In this document: positions 8,143 to 17,435 of the stretch, one piece after another | How positions within the stretch are numbered: the stretch's first letter is position 1 | Layout: every line of letters begins with the position of its first letter | Assembly (NCBI RefSeq): GCF_947493565.1 | Contig: NZ_CANLRG010000006.1 | Coordinates: 186,001 to 250,000 of the forward strand | Direction of reading: 5' to 3' | Origin: an uncultured Lutibacter sp. | Lineage (GTDB): Bacteria > Bacteroidota > Bacteroidia > Flavobacteriales > Flavobacteriaceae | Length of the DNA stretch: 64,000 nucleotides | Made by a program: the position numbers and the translations under genes | The notes under the pieces: generated by a model | What the model was told of the DNA's origin: nothing | The model's input: the letters and a program-made list of their open reading frames with translations, nothing else | Databases searched by the model: none

Positions 8143-10110
8143 ATGTTAGACGAGAACAACAAATTACCGGCAGAAGAAAACAATTCAACTTCAAAAACAA
8201 CTGAAAATTTAAATGATGAAAAAGCAGTAGTAGAACATGCTGAAAACACAAAAAGTAAGCCTATTGCTGTAGAAGACAATGTAACAAAAGAGCCAGAACC
8301 TACCATAAAAGAAGGAGCTGGTACTAACAATAAAGCAGTTGATGAAATTGAGAGTAAAATTGCGGAAAGTTCAGAAAATGATGATGAAACTGCAATTGAG
8401 CATAAAGACTATTCTAAATTAAGTTTAGAAGATTTAGTTGCTGAGTTAGCTGTACTTGTTAAAGAACACAAGGTTCAAAGTATTAGTAGCAACGTAAATA
8501 GTATAAAAAACAGTTTCAATGTTAAGTTTGGAGAACTTTTAAAAAAAGAAAAAGAAAAGTTTTTAGCTGAAGGTGGTAATGTTGTTGATTTTCAATATAA
8601 CAACCCTATAAAATCTACCTATAATAGTATTCTTTACGATTATAAAATTAAACGTAATGAATATTATGCACAACAAGAAAGTAAGTTGAAACAAAACTTA
8701 CAAGCTAAGTTAGATTTAATTGAAGAATTAAAGCACTTAATTGACAATGCTGATGGAGCAACAATGTATAAATTATTTAAAAATATACAGGATAGATGGC
8801 GAGAAATAGGTCCAATTCCAAGAGCAAAATATAACGATACTTGGAGAACCTATCATCATCATGTAGAACGGTTTTATGATTTATTGCATTTAAATAATGA
8901 TTTAAGAGATTTAGATTTTAAACATAACTTTGAAGAAAAATTAAAACTTGTTGAAAAAGCAGAAGAATTAGCAGAATTGGATGATATTAATTTAGCTTTT
9001 AAAGAATTACAAGTATTGCATAAGATGTGGAAAGAAGATATAGGCCCAATTCCACGTGAACATAGAGATGAAGTTTGGGGGCGTTTTAGTGAAGCAACCA
9101 AAAAAGTACATGACAAACGTCATGATTTCTTTAAAGAATTAAAATCTAAGTTTGAACAAAATATAGATAAAAAACTAGAAGTCATATCCGAAATTGAAAA
9201 TTTAGATTTCTTAAGTAATAAAACTCGATCAGATTGGCAAAAGAGTATTAAAGAAATTGAAAAATTACGTAAAAAGTTTTTTGAAATTGGTCAAGTTCCA
9301 AGAGCAAAAAGTGATCAAATTTGGTCTAAATTTAAGCAAGCAACTAGAAAATTTAACAGTGCAAAAAACAAGTATTTTAAAGAAGTAAAAAAAGCTCATT
9401 TAGAAAATTTAAATGCCAAAAAGTTACTTATAGAAAAAGCAGAATCTATTAAAGATAGTGAAGATTGGGACGTTGCCACAGATATCATGAAGAAGATTCA
9501 AGCAGATTGGAAAAAGATTGGTCATGTGCCACAAAAATATTCCGATAAGCTTTGGAGGCAATTTAAAGATGCTTGTAATCATTATTTTGATAGACTGCAC
9601 TCTAAACAAGATGCTGGGAATAAAGAGCAATTAGAAGTTTTTAATAAGAAGAAAGAACTATTAACAGAAATTAAAGAATCTGCAGAATCTAAAGATGAGA
9701 TTACTTTAGACGAACTTAAAGATTATGTGAATGATTGGAGAGAATTAGGTAGAGTTCCCTATGAAATGCGTCATGTTGAGGTTAAATTTAATAAATTGTT
9801 AGATAAAATTGTTGATTCAACTGATATTGATAAGGAAGAGGTAGAGATGATTAAGTTTAAAAACCTAGTGAATGGTTATTTAGAACAAAAAGATTATCGT
9901 AAATTGGATTCAGAACAATTATTTGTTAGAAAAAAGATTGATGAAATTGTAAGAGAAATACAACAGCTTGAAAATAATATTGGTTTTATTTCAAATGTAA
10001 CTGAAGACAATCCTTTAGTTAAAAATGTAAGAGATAATATCAATGTCTTTAAAGAAAAGCTTGAAATTTGGAAAGCCAAATTAGAATATCTAAAAAGAAT
10101 AGATTATTAA
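8143..10110 (+). CDS. DUF349 repeat protein
   Basis: This 655-residue cytoplasmic protein starts with about 90 acidic, low-complexity residues and then has at least five DUF349 units. Each ends in a W-x-x-I/L-G-x-V/I-P motif: WREIGPIPRAKYNDTWRTY (about 223), WKEDIGPIPREHRDEVW (about 301), FFEIGQVPRAKSDQIW (about 381), WKKIGHVPQKYSDKLW (about 455) and WRELGRVPYEM (about 532). The units are largely helical and probably form coiled coils. No biochemical role is known to me for the flavobacterial members. It is a single-gene unit that ends at the palindromic terminator it shares with the convergent yceI gene. Confidence 0.9.
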   Translation: MLDENNKLPAEENNSTSKTTENLNDEKAVVEHAENTKSKPIAVEDNVTKEPEPTIKEGAGTNNKAVDEIESKIAESSENDDETAIEHKDYSKLSLEDLVAELAVLVKEHKVQSISSNVNSIKNSFNVKFGELLKKEKEKFLAEGGNVVDFQYNNPIKSTYNSILYDYKIKRNEYYAQQESKLKQNLQAKLDLIEELKHLIDNADGATMYKLFKNIQDRWREIGPIPRAKYNDTWRTYHHHVERFYDLLHLNNDLRDLDFKHNFEEKLKLVEKAEELAELDDINLAFKELQVLHKMWKEDIGPIPREHRDEVWGRFSEATKKVHDKRHDFFKELKSKFEQNIDKKLEVISEIENLDFLSNKTRSDWQKSIKEIEKLRKKFFEIGQVPRAKSDQIWSKFKQATRKFNSAKNKYFKEVKKAHLENLNAKKLLIEKAESIKDSEDWDVATDIMKKIQADWKKIGHVPQKYSDKLWRQFKDACNHYFDRLHSKQDAGNKEQLEVFNKKKELLTEIKESAESKDEITLDELKDYVNDWRELGRVPYEMRHVEVKFNKLLDKIVDSTDIDKEEVEMIKFKNLVNGYLEQKDYRKLDSEQLFVRKKIDEIVREIQQLENNIGFISNVTEDNPLVKNVRDNINVFKEKLEIWKAKLEYLKRIDY

Positions 10111-10120
10111 AAAAATAGAA

Positions 10121-10162
10121 TTAAAAAGAAAGAGCCTCTAATTAGAGGCTCTTTCTTTTTAA
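10121..10162. terminator. Bidirectional terminator, perfect 42-nt palindrome
   Basis: Two 21-nt arms, 10121-10141 and 10142-10162, are exact reverse complements with no spacer. The core is AGAGCCTCT / AGAGGCTCT, flanked by A runs on the left and T runs on the right, so both strands read as hairpin plus U tract. It serves the DUF349 gene rightward and the yceI end of the long operon leftward, and it includes the yceI stop codon. Confidence 0.93.
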
Positions 10163-10770
10163 TTTTGTATAAAATTGGTGGATACTTCAATTTTTACTTC
10201 GCTCCAAGTTTTTGTAACTCCATCTGGTCCAGTATGTAGATCTTTGCATGCTTCATTTAAACTAATTAAAGCTTCTTGAGCTTGCCAATTATCAACATTC
10301 ATTTCAGCATTAATTACTACGTTATTTTCACTTAAAACAAAAGTAATAGGCAAAGTATGGGTAATCCCATTCATATTTAAATCAACTGTACCAGTGTTTT
10401 GATTTGTAGTATGAACTGTACCTGAAAGAAAGGTGGTATTTTTCATAACACCAAAAAAGAATTTTTTTAATTTTCCATCTCTAATAGTATCTTTTGTAAA
10501 TAGACTGCTTACGGGAATTTTAAATTTGATTCCATCTAAAGCTTCTAGAGGTGTTGAAGCTTTTTTTGAATTTTCAATTGAAAACTCAGTAAACTGGCCT
10601 TTCACAGGTACTTTATCTGTTGTTTTAAATGCAGTCCAATTTATAGTAGATGTTTCAGTTGCTATTGAATAACTTAATTCTTCTTTTTTCACTTCTTTTT
10701 TAGGAGCTTCTTTACAAGAATAAATTAAGGTAATTGCCAATAGCATACTTAGTATTCGTATTTTTTTCAT
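10159..10770 (-). CDS. YceI-family lipoprotein
   Basis: The 203-residue protein starts with a lipoprotein signal, MKKIRILSMLLAITLIYSC, with the lipobox cysteine at residue 19. The rest is a YceI-type lipocalin-like barrel: TSTINWTAFKTTDKVPVKGQF, then FKIPVSSLFTKDTIRDGKLKKFFFG and LNMNGITHTLPITFV. YceI proteins bind isoprenoid-type lipids in the periplasm; a lipid-anchored form here is inferred from the lipobox. It is the last gene of the operon that also makes phosphatidylethanolamine, 22 nt after the acyl-CoA-binding protein gene, which is consistent with a lipid role. Its stop codon is inside the terminator hairpin. Confidence 0.88.
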   Translation of the reverse strand: MKKIRILSMLLAITLIYSCKEAPKKEVKKEELSYSIATETSTINWTAFKTTDKVPVKGQFTEFSIENSKKASTPLEALDGIKFKIPVSSLFTKDTIRDGKLKKFFFGVMKNTTFLSGTVHTTNQNTGTVDLNMNGITHTLPITFVLSENNVVINAEMNVDNWQAQEALISLNEACKDLHTGPDGVTKTWSEVKIEVSTNFIQN

Positions 10771-10792
10771 AATTGTTAATTTTAATTAGTAG

Positions 10793-11053
10793 TTATTTTA
10801 GATGTTTATTTACTAGTTGAATGTATTTTATTTTTGCTTCATCTTCTGTTAGATGGCTAAGTTGAATCCAAGCATTTAGTTTAAACGCATTTCTAAGCTG
10901 AACATTGCCAGATGGTCTTTCATAATTATTCCCTTTTATTGCTTGTTTATAATATGCATAAAATTGAAGCATTACATCTGGTGGTAATTTAATTTTTGTA
11001 GTGGATGCTATTTTGTAAGCTTTTTTAAATTCAATATCTAATTCTTTTCCCAT
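10793..11053 (-). CDS. Acyl-CoA-binding protein (ACBP)
   Basis: This 86-residue protein matches the four-helix ACBP fold along its full length: LDIEFKKAYKIAST at the start, VMLQFYAYYKQAIKG (the conserved Y..YKQA..G acyl-CoA contact) at about 27-41, a K..AW-type segment with LNAWIQL, and a final helix with IKYIQLVNKHL. ACBPs hold long-chain acyl-CoA esters. They are mainly eukaryotic and patchy in bacteria. It sits between psd and the yceI lipoprotein gene in an envelope-lipid operon, so an acyl-CoA buffer for lipid synthesis or turnover is a reasonable inference. Confidence 0.9.
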   Translation of the reverse strand: MGKELDIEFKKAYKIASTTKIKLPPDVMLQFYAYYKQAIKGNNYERPSGNVQLRNAFKLNAWIQLSHLTEDEAKIKYIQLVNKHLK

Positions 11054-11073
11054 TAGCTTGTATTTATAAATAA

Positions 11074-11724
11074 CTATAAAGTAGCAATTATTTGTTCTCC
11101 TCCTTTTACTTTATCATTCAAATTTACATTAATTTTAGTGTTTAAAGGTAAAAAGATATCTACTCTAGATCCAAACTTTATAAATCCTGCATCAGATCCT
11201 TGAAGTACTTCCATAGATGGTTTAGCGTAATTGACTATTCTTTTAGCTAAAGCACCCGCTATTTGTCTGTATAATACTTCACCAAATTTTTTATTTTCTA
11301 CAACAATTGTAGTTCGCTCATTTTCTTCTGAAGCTTTAGGATGCCAAGCTACTAAATATTTTCCTGGGTGATATTTGCTAAACTTTACTTTTCCACTCAT
11401 TGGATACCTTGTTACATGTACATTAAGTGGAGACATAAAAATTGAAATTTGTATACGCTGGTCTTTAAAATATTCTTTTTCAAATACTTCTTCTATTACT
11501 ACTACTTTACCATCAACAGGTGCAACAATAGTAGAATCGTTAATATTAGTGGTTCTTTTAGGATTTCTGAAAAATTGTAAGATAAGTATATAAAATATTA
11601 ACAAAGTAGCTGCCAATAATTTATTTAACCAATTTATGGAAACAACATTTTCAATAGCGATAATACCTATACCAACAATAAATGTTGCAATTAAAATTAT
11701 TTTAAAACCTTCTTTATGAAACAT
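11074..11724 (-). CDS. psd: Phosphatidylserine decarboxylase proenzyme
   Basis: It decarboxylates phosphatidylserine to phosphatidylethanolamine. The 216 residues fit the short (type II) bacterial form. Two N-terminal hydrophobic segments (FKIILIATFIVGIGIIAI and KLLAATLLIFYILIL) anchor it to the inner membrane. PVDGKVV appears near residue 69 and SIFMSPLNVHVTRYP near 93-107. The self-cleavage site that makes the pyruvoyl group is the G-S of GFIKFGSRVD near residue 188. It follows cdsA by 2 nt, so substrate and product steps of the pathway are co-transcribed. Confidence 0.95.
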   Translation of the reverse strand: MFHKEGFKIILIATFIVGIGIIAIENVVSINWLNKLLAATLLIFYILILQFFRNPKRTTNINDSTIVAPVDGKVVVIEEVFEKEYFKDQRIQISIFMSPLNVHVTRYPMSGKVKFSKYHPGKYLVAWHPKASEENERTTIVVENKKFGEVLYRQIAGALAKRIVNYAKPSMEVLQGSDAGFIKFGSRVDIFLPLNTKINVNLNDKVKGGEQIIATL

Positions 11725-11726
11725 AA

Positions 11727-12542
11727 TTATTGAATTACTTGTAAGTATATAAATATGAATGGTGCTGCAAAGATAACACTATCAAACCTATCTAAAAAAC
11801 CACCATGTCCAGGAATAAAGTTACTACTGTCTTTAACACCCGCTTGTCTTTTAAACATAGATTCTATTAAATCTCCTAATACGCCAAAGATACTCACTAT
11901 TCCTGCAATTACTATCCATTGAATAAGTGTATGACTATCAAATTGACTTGCCAAAACAAAGCTAGCTATAAAGGTAAAAACCATTCCTCCTATAAAGCCT
12001 TCAATAGTTTTATTAGGAGAAATACGTTCTAATAATTTTCTTTTCCCAAAATTTTTACCTACCAAAAATGCAAATGTATCATTTGTCCAAATTAGAATAA
12101 AAACGCCTAAAATAGTAGTGTTTACATAGTTAAACCTTGCATTTAAAAAAGGGATTTGAACAATTAATGTAAAAGGTACAACAATATAAATTATGGATAA
12201 GAATATTTTCCCTAAATGACTTATAACTTCTTCTTTTTTAGCAAATAAGATAGATGCAAAAGTTATAAAAATGGTTAAAAATAATGCAACACCAACATAT
12301 TCAAAAATAATTCTTGAAGGTAAGTCATCGACATTTAAAATGTTTCCAAAAATAAATAATAAGGTTCCAATTAAATAAGGAAAAACACTTTTAAGTTGTA
12401 TCATTTTCTTAAACTCATACAAACAAAACATCATCATTATAAAGAAAAGGCCAATAAATGTTATTTTACTGTATAATATGGAAAATATTAAAACACTAAC
12501 AAAAATAAAACCTGAGAGTGCCCGTTTTAAAAGTTTCTTCAT
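11727..12542 (-). CDS. cdsA: Phosphatidate cytidylyltransferase (CDP-diglyceride synthase)
   Basis: It makes CDP-diacylglycerol from CTP and phosphatidic acid, the branch point for phospholipids. This 271-residue membrane protein has about eight hydrophobic spans. The C-terminal CdsA signature HGGFLDRFDSVIFAAP (with the D-R-x-D-S core) is at about 245-260, preceded by a GDLIESMFKR segment. The IWTNDTFAFLVGK segment in the middle is also characteristic. It is placed 3 nt after the LUD gene and 2 nt before psd. Confidence 0.96.
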   Translation of the reverse strand: MKKLLKRALSGFIFVSVLIFSILYSKITFIGLFFIMMMFCLYEFKKMIQLKSVFPYLIGTLLFIFGNILNVDDLPSRIIFEYVGVALFLTIFITFASILFAKKEEVISHLGKIFLSIIYIVVPFTLIVQIPFLNARFNYVNTTILGVFILIWTNDTFAFLVGKNFGKRKLLERISPNKTIEGFIGGMVFTFIASFVLASQFDSHTLIQWIVIAGIVSIFGVLGDLIESMFKRQAGVKDSSNFIPGHGGFLDRFDSVIFAAPFIFIYLQVIQ

Positions 12543-12545
12543 AAA

Positions 12546-13133
12546 CTATAGGTCTTCAAAAAGTAACAAATATAAGTTTTTTGCATTGGTATTTCCATAA
12601 CTCATAAAGTCATCTTCTTTGGAATTAGGATTGTAATTTTTTATTGCGCTAATATTATTGGGAATATTACCTTGATAACGCGTTTTAATTCCTGTTAAAC
12701 TTTCACCTTTGGTATTTACCAATTGGCTGGTTGTTGCATAAACAATAAAATTATCAGATAATTCTGATATTTTAAGCTCTTTTAATTGGTTTGAAGAAAA
12801 TAAAATACTTCCATTTTCGGCAATTAAATGCTCACAACTCACAAAAAATGGCAGTTCTCCATTTAATTTGCTTGTTGTTTTGACGTTTATGGTTTTAATT
12901 AATTTCAGTAAATCACTTTCATTACAAATTATTGTATCCCAAGAATTTTCTTGAATGATATTTTTTAAATTTAAAGAGACTTCTTGTAAGGTAGTACAAT
13001 ACAAAAACTTACCACTATTTTTGATGAAATTTTTGACAAAAATTTGATCAATGGGTAAGTTTTGAAAATCTGAACTATCTTCTTTAGTTTCCTTTGGTTT
13101 AGGAGTATTAAATAACTTTTTAAAAAAACTCAT
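12546..13133 (-). CDS. LUD-domain protein
   Basis: The 195-residue protein matches the LUD domain of LutC/YkgG-type lactate-utilisation proteins: a Rossmann-like core with ESDLLKLIKT, SCEHLIAENGSILFSSNQL (residues about 103-121) and the later FIVYATTSQLV. It is not next to lutA or lutB here but between ftsH and cdsA, so the lactate role should not be transferred. The conserved order suggests some link to the envelope operon, which remains unexplained. No membrane segment is visible. Confidence 0.82.
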   Translation of the reverse strand: MSFFKKLFNTPKPKETKEDSSDFQNLPIDQIFVKNFIKNSGKFLYCTTLQEVSLNLKNIIQENSWDTIICNESDLLKLIKTINVKTTSKLNGELPFFVSCEHLIAENGSILFSSNQLKELKISELSDNFIVYATTSQLVNTKGESLTGIKTRYQGNIPNNISAIKNYNPNSKEDDFMSYGNTNAKNLYLLLFEDL

Positions 13134-13177
13134 TAACTTTTATTGAATAAATTCAAAATTATAAAAAACTAATGAAT

Positions 13178-15145
13178 TTACTCTTCTGTTTCTAATGAAT
13201 TTTCAGAATTGGTTTCAGTGGTCGTTTCTTTAGGTTCTACTTCAAAAGCTCTTTTACCAAAAATAGTTTCTAAATCTTTTTTGAAAATAACTTCTTTTTC
13301 AAGTAAAAGTTCAGCAAGTGTAATTAATTTATCTTTATTATCACTTAAAATTTGAATGGCTCTTTGATATTGAATTTCAATAATTTGAGAAATTTCTTTA
13401 TCAATTACTTGAGCAGTTTCTTCGCTATAAGGTTTTGTGAAATTATAATCAGATTGTCCAGAAGAATCGTAATAAGTTATATTTCCTATTTTATCATTCA
13501 GTCCATATACTGTGACCATTGCTTTTGCTTGTCTAGTAACTTTTTCTAAATCGTTGAGTGCTCCAGTTGAAATTTTATCAAACATTAATTTTTCTGCAGC
13601 TCTACCAGCCAACGTAGCACACATTTCATCTAACATTTGTTCAGCTTGAACAATTTGACGTTCTTCAGGTAAATACCAAGCAGCACCTAATGATTGTCCT
13701 CTAGGTACTATGGTAACTTTTACTAATGGAGCCGCATGTTCTAGCATCCAACTTGCCGTTGCATGACCAGCTTCATGAAATGCAATAGTTTTCTTTTCTT
13801 TAGGTGAAATAATTTTATTTTTCTTTTCTAATCCACCAACAATTCTATCTACAGCATCTAAAAAATCTTGATGATGTACTGCTTTTTTTCCTTTTCTTGC
13901 AGCTATTAAAGCAGCTTCATTACATAAATTAGCAATATCTGCACCAGAAAAACCAGGGGTTTGTTGAGATAAAAATGAGATATCAACATCTTTATGAAGT
14001 TTAATAGGTTTGATATGAACTTTAAAAATTTGTTCACGTTCTTTTAAATCTGGTAAGTCTACATAAATTTGTCTATCAAATCTTCCTGCACGCATTAATG
14101 CCTTATCCAAAACATCAGCTCTGTTTGTTGCAGCTATCACAATAACATTGGTATCGGTACCAAAGCCATCCATTTCAGTTAATAATTGATTGAGTGTATT
14201 TTCTCTTTCATCGTTTCCACCTGTAATATTACTTTTACCACGCGATCTACCAATGGCATCAATTTCATCAATAAAAATAATTGAAGGGGACTTTTGCTGT
14301 GCTTGTTTAAATAAATCACGAACACGAGATGCTCCTACACCTACAAACATCTCAACAAAATCAGACCCAGAAAGTGAGAAAAATGGCACACCTGCTTCAC
14401 CTGCTACTGCTTTAGCTAATAAAGTTTTACCCGTTCCAGGAGGGCCAACTAATAGTGCTCCTTTTGGAATTTTACCTCCTAATGCAGTATATTTATCAGG
14501 GCTTTTTAAAAAGTCAACAATTTCTTGAACTTCTTCTTTTGCTCCTTCTAAACCTGCTACATCTTTAAAAGAAGTTTTTACTTTTTGATCTTGATCAAAT
14601 AATTTAGCTTTAGATTTTCCTATGCTGAAAATTTGGCCACCGCCACCTCCAGCACCACCACCAGACATTCTTCTCATAAAATAAATCCATAAACCAATTA
14701 AAAATATAAATGGTAAATAAATAAATATTTGTTCTAAGAAGTTTGTTTTTTCTTCATATTTAAGATCAAAATCTAAGTTATTTTCACTCTTTTTAATGTT
14801 TAATTCTTTTTCAAAGTTTTGTAAATCACCAAAATTATAATAATACATTGGTGTATTAATTGAGTATAGAGAGGTTTTATTTTTTTTGTGTTTTTCTTTT
14901 TCTAAGGCATCACTTTTAATAAATATATTGGCAATATCTCTATTAACAATTAGTATTTTATCGATATCTCCTTCAGTTAAAATGGTTTCAAACTCATTCT
15001 GACTTAAGTTTTTTGAAGATAAGCTTCCACTATTAAAAAACTGGTATCCTATAAATAATACCAAAACAATTCCGTACACCCAGTAAAAGTTAAACTTTGG
15101 AGGCTTTATATTTTTATTTGTTGTATTTTTTTTATTCTGACTCAT
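13178..15145 (-). CDS. ftsH: ATP-dependent zinc metalloprotease FtsH
   Basis: FtsH is the membrane-anchored AAA+ protease that degrades damaged membrane proteins and short-lived cytoplasmic regulators. Among the 655 residues are two membrane spans ([18 protein letters not shown] at about 19-36 and [18 protein letters not shown] at about 140-157), a glycine-rich linker, Walker A GPPGTGKT near 235, Walker [12 protein letters not shown], the SRH segment [18 protein letters not shown], and the zinc site HEAGH near 457. In E. coli FtsH controls LpxC and so lipid balance; its placement upstream of cdsA, psd and ACBP makes a similar link plausible here. Confidence 0.98.
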   Translation of the reverse strand: MSQNKKNTTNKNIKPPKFNFYWVYGIVLVLFIGYQFFNSGSLSSKNLSQNEFETILTEGDIDKILIVNRDIANIFIKSDALEKEKHKKNKTSLYSINTPMYYYNFGDLQNFEKELNIKKSENNLDFDLKYEEKTNFLEQIFIYLPFIFLIGLWIYFMRRMSGGGAGGGGGQIFSIGKSKAKLFDQDQKVKTSFKDVAGLEGAKEEVQEIVDFLKSPDKYTALGGKIPKGALLVGPPGTGKTLLAKAVAGEAGVPFFSLSGSDFVEMFVGVGASRVRDLFKQAQQKSPSIIFIDEIDAIGRSRGKSNITGGNDERENTLNQLLTEMDGFGTDTNVIVIAATNRADVLDKALMRAGRFDRQIYVDLPDLKEREQIFKVHIKPIKLHKDVDISFLSQQTPGFSGADIANLCNEAALIAARKGKKAVHHQDFLDAVDRIVGGLEKKNKIISPKEKKTIAFHEAGHATASWMLEHAAPLVKVTIVPRGQSLGAAWYLPEERQIVQAEQMLDEMCATLAGRAAEKLMFDKISTGALNDLEKVTRQAKAMVTVYGLNDKIGNITYYDSSGQSDYNFTKPYSEETAQVIDKEISQIIEIQYQRAIQILSDNKDKLITLAELLLEKEVIFKKDLETIFGKRAFEVEPKETTTETNSENSLETEE

Positions 15146-15175
15146 TTTTTTCTTTAATTACAATAAGTTAAAATT

Positions 15176-15547
15176 TTAGTTGTTTGAAGTTATGGTGGTA
15201 ATTTTAGCATCTCCCCATAAACTTTCAATATCGTAATATTCACGAGTTTGTCTTTGAAAAACGTGTACTACAACATTCACATAATCTAACAAAACCCATT
15301 CACTAGTGTCTTCACCTTCAACGTGCCAAGGTTTTTCTTTTGTTAACTTGCTTACTTGTTTTTGTACGATACCTGAAATGGCATTTACATGTGTATTAGA
15401 AGTACCTGTACAAATTACAAAATAGTCGCAAACCGTATTTTCAATTTCTCTCAAATCTAAAATTTGAATATCTTCACCTTTAATTTCATCTATTGCTTTT
15501 AAAATTGCCGCTATTAAGTCGTCTGTACTTACTTTTCTTTTTGTCAT
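15176..15547 (-). CDS. rsfS: Ribosomal silencing factor RsfS
   Basis: RsfS binds ribosomal protein L14 on the 50S subunit and blocks subunit joining when nutrients are low. The 123 residues carry the DUF143 core: ILDLREIENTVCDYFVICTGTSNTHV (about 44-69) and PWHVEGEDTSEWVLLDYVNVVVHVF (about 78-102, with the W-x-x-L-D-Y-x-x-V-V-H signature). It is the first gene of the ftsH operon, 30 nt upstream of ftsH, and has its own exact -7 box. Confidence 0.95.
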   Translation of the reverse strand: MTKRKVSTDDLIAAILKAIDEIKGEDIQILDLREIENTVCDYFVICTGTSNTHVNAISGIVQKQVSKLTKEKPWHVEGEDTSEWVLLDYVNVVVHVFQRQTREYYDIESLWGDAKITTITSNN

Positions 15548-15568
15548 TAATATTTTTTTTATTCGTTA

Positions 15569-15576
15569 CAAAGTTA
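15569..15576 (-). promoter_or_regulatory. TAnnTTTG -7 box of the rsfS-ftsH-LUD-cdsA-psd-ACBP-yceI operon
   Basis: The minus strand reads TAACTTTG. The predicted start is near 15562, 15 nt before the rsfS ATG. The same octamer occurs in the opposite direction 30 nt away for birA. Confidence 0.6.
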
Positions 15577-15606
15577 TTATTTTTTTATCATAAATTGTTA
15601 TTTAAG

Positions 15607-15614
15607 TAACTTTG
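15607..15614 (+). promoter_or_regulatory. TAnnTTTG -7 box of birA
   Basis: TAACTTTG puts the transcription start near 15621, about 13 nt before the birA ATG. Confidence 0.6.
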
Positions 15615-15633
15615 TTAAAATTATAAATTACAA

Positions 15634-16371
15634 ATGAACATAATCAAACTTAGTGCCATTGATTCTACAAATTCATACTTAAAAAAGTTAGCACAAAAAA
15701 GTGATTTAGATACTTTTACGGTTGTTGTTGCAGAACATCAAACTGAAGGGCGAGGTCAAATGGGAACTAACTGGGTTTCTGACTATGGTAAAAATCTAAC
15801 ATTCAGTATTTTAATAAAATTTAAAGAATTTGAAATTGCTTATCAATTTTATTTAAGTATGGCGGTTTCATTAGGTTTATTAGAGGTGTTAAAAAAACGA
15901 GTTGATGTGTCATTGTTTATTAAGTGGCCAAACGACATATTGGCAGAAAACGACAAAGTAGCTGGAATTTTAATTGAAAATGTGTTAAAGGGAAATTTTA
16001 TTAGGCAATCTATTATTGGTATGGGAATTAATTTAAATCAAGAATCATTTCCAAAAGACATTGAAAATGTGACTTCTTTAAAAAATATTTCTGGAACTCA
16101 TTTTAATGCAGATCAATTATTAAATAAAATTGTAAACTCAATTAGCTATTATGTTCAATTTATTGAGAAAAAGGAGTTTGTATTTTTGAAAAAACGTTAT
16201 ATGAAAGCTCTGTATAAATTTCAAAAACCATCGATGTTTGTGGATGCTAACGATGAGTTATTTTTGGGTAAAATTATAGATGTTGAAGAAAGCGGGATGC
16301 TAATAATTGAATTGGAAAACGAAACAACTCGCAAATTTAGTTTAAAGGAAGTAAAATTTGCGAGCCGTTAA
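15634..16371 (+). CDS. birA: Biotin--[acetyl-CoA-carboxylase] ligase
   Basis: The enzyme activates biotin as biotinyl-AMP and attaches it to carboxylase carrier protein. The 245 residues hold only the catalytic and C-terminal domains, with no N-terminal helix-turn-helix, so it is a class I ligase that cannot act as the biotin-operon repressor. Visible motifs are DSTNSYLKKL at the start, the biotinyl-AMP loop HQTEGRGQMGTNW near residues 36-48, IKWPNDI near 106 and KVAGILIEN near 117. It is divergent from rsfS. Confidence 0.95.
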   Translation: MNIIKLSAIDSTNSYLKKLAQKSDLDTFTVVVAEHQTEGRGQMGTNWVSDYGKNLTFSILIKFKEFEIAYQFYLSMAVSLGLLEVLKKRVDVSLFIKWPNDILAENDKVAGILIENVLKGNFIRQSIIGMGINLNQESFPKDIENVTSLKNISGTHFNADQLLNKIVNSISYYVQFIEKKEFVFLKKRYMKALYKFQKPSMFVDANDELFLGKIIDVEESGMLIIELENETTRKFSLKEVKFASR

Positions 16372-16390
16372 AATTATTTAAAATAAATGC

Positions 16391-16780
16391 TTAAATTTTT
16401 GAAGCATTGTCGGTTAATGTATCAATAAATTTTTGAAGTGGTCCTTTTACCATCATCGCCATCATTGGATTAAAATCACCTTCAAATAATAATTGTGCTT
16501 CACAAGAACTTTCAGTTACTTCGGTAATTGTAGCTGTAAGTGAAAAGTTTAATTTACTACTTGCCGCTCCTAAAACAATTTTGTCAAATTCTTGTTTTTC
16601 TTTGATAACTAGTCTAATTTCCGGCATTCCTTTTAAACCAAAAATAAAGGAATCTCCATCCACTTCAAATTTAGTTTTATTTTCAGGCATTAGCTGTTCA
16701 AAATTTTCAAGATTGGTTAAAAAATTGAAAAAATCTTTTTGAGATCTTGGGATGATAGTTTTTTTAGTTTCTAAGTTCAT
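16391..16780 (-). CDS. SRPBCC-fold protein
   Basis: The 129-residue protein looks like a helix-grip (START/polyketide-cyclase-like) domain: an N-terminal strand, the FFNFLTNLENFEQLMPENKTKFEV helix pair, several beta strands, and a long C-terminal helix PLQKFIDTLTDNAS. Such domains enclose hydrophobic ligands, but the ligand is not evident. It follows pyrE by 9 nt in the same transcript, with no obvious functional tie to pyrimidine synthesis. Confidence 0.75.
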   Translation of the reverse strand: MNLETKKTIIPRSQKDFFNFLTNLENFEQLMPENKTKFEVDGDSFIFGLKGMPEIRLVIKEKQEFDKIVLGAASSKLNFSLTATITEVTESSCEAQLLFEGDFNPMMAMMVKGPLQKFIDTLTDNASKI

Positions 16781-16789
16781 AACGTTATT

Positions 16790-17425
16790 TTATTGATTCC
16801 ATTTGCTTGGATTTTCTCTCCAGTTTTTAAGTGTTTCTAACTCACTAGATGATATGTAATTGCTATCTAAAGCTTGCTCAAGTAAATATTCATAATCACT
16901 TAATGTAGTTAAATTTACGTTGGCATTTTCAAAATTTTCATCAGCAATTTTAAAGCCATAATTAAAAATGGCCACCATTCCTTTTACATTAGCACCTTCT
17001 TCTTTTAATGCTTTTACGGCATTTAAACTGCTTTTACCAGTACTAATTAAATCTTCAATAACAACAACATTTTTACCTTTTTCTAAAAAACCTTCGACTT
17101 GATTTTTTCTACCATGACTTTTAGGTTCAGGTCTAACATATACAAAAGGTAAGTTTAAATGTTGTGCAACTAAAACTCCAATAGCAATAGCACCAGTAGC
17201 AACACCAGCTATTACATCGGGTTTACCATATTCTTTTTCAATAATATTCGCCAAATTTTCTCTTAGATAATTTCTTATTTTAGGAAAAGAAAGCGTTGTT
17301 CTATTATCGCAATATATAGGCGATTTCCATCCAGAAGCCCAAGTAAATGGGTCGTTTGGTTGTAGCTTGATAGCTTTTATTTGTAATAAAAGTTCAGCAG
17401 TTTTTTTTGCAGTATCTTTGCTCAT
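16790..17425 (-). CDS. pyrE: Orotate phosphoribosyltransferase
   Basis: It makes orotidine monophosphate from orotate and PRPP. The PRPP motif VVVIEDLISTGKSSLNAV is near residues 119-136, and the YVRPEPKSHGRKNQVEG flexible loop precedes it. I choose the ATG at 17425 (MSKDTAKKTA, 211 residues) over the one at 17431, because the exact -7 box at 17436-17443 puts the transcription start at about 17429, at or just after the first ATG. The resulting leader is only a few nucleotides. The Nudix gene starts 13 nt away in the other direction. Confidence 0.95.
   Translation of the reverse strand: MSKDTAKKTAELLLQIKAIKLQPNDPFTWASGWKSPIYCDNRTTLSFPKIRNYLRENLANIIEKEYGKPDVIAGVATGAIAIGVLVAQHLNLPFVYVRPEPKSHGRKNQVEGFLEKGKNVVVIEDLISTGKSSLNAVKALKEEGANVKGMVAIFNYGFKIADENFENANVNLTTLSDYEYLLEQALDSNYISSSELETLKNWRENPSKWNQ
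17413..17420 (+). promoter_or_regulatory. TAnnTTTG -7 box of the Nudix gene, inside the pyrE coding start
   Basis: TATCTTTG lies within the first codons of pyrE and puts a rightward start near 17427, 12 nt before the Nudix ATG at 17439. It faces the pyrE box 15 nt away. Confidence 0.5.
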
Positions 17426-17435
17426 AATCATAATG

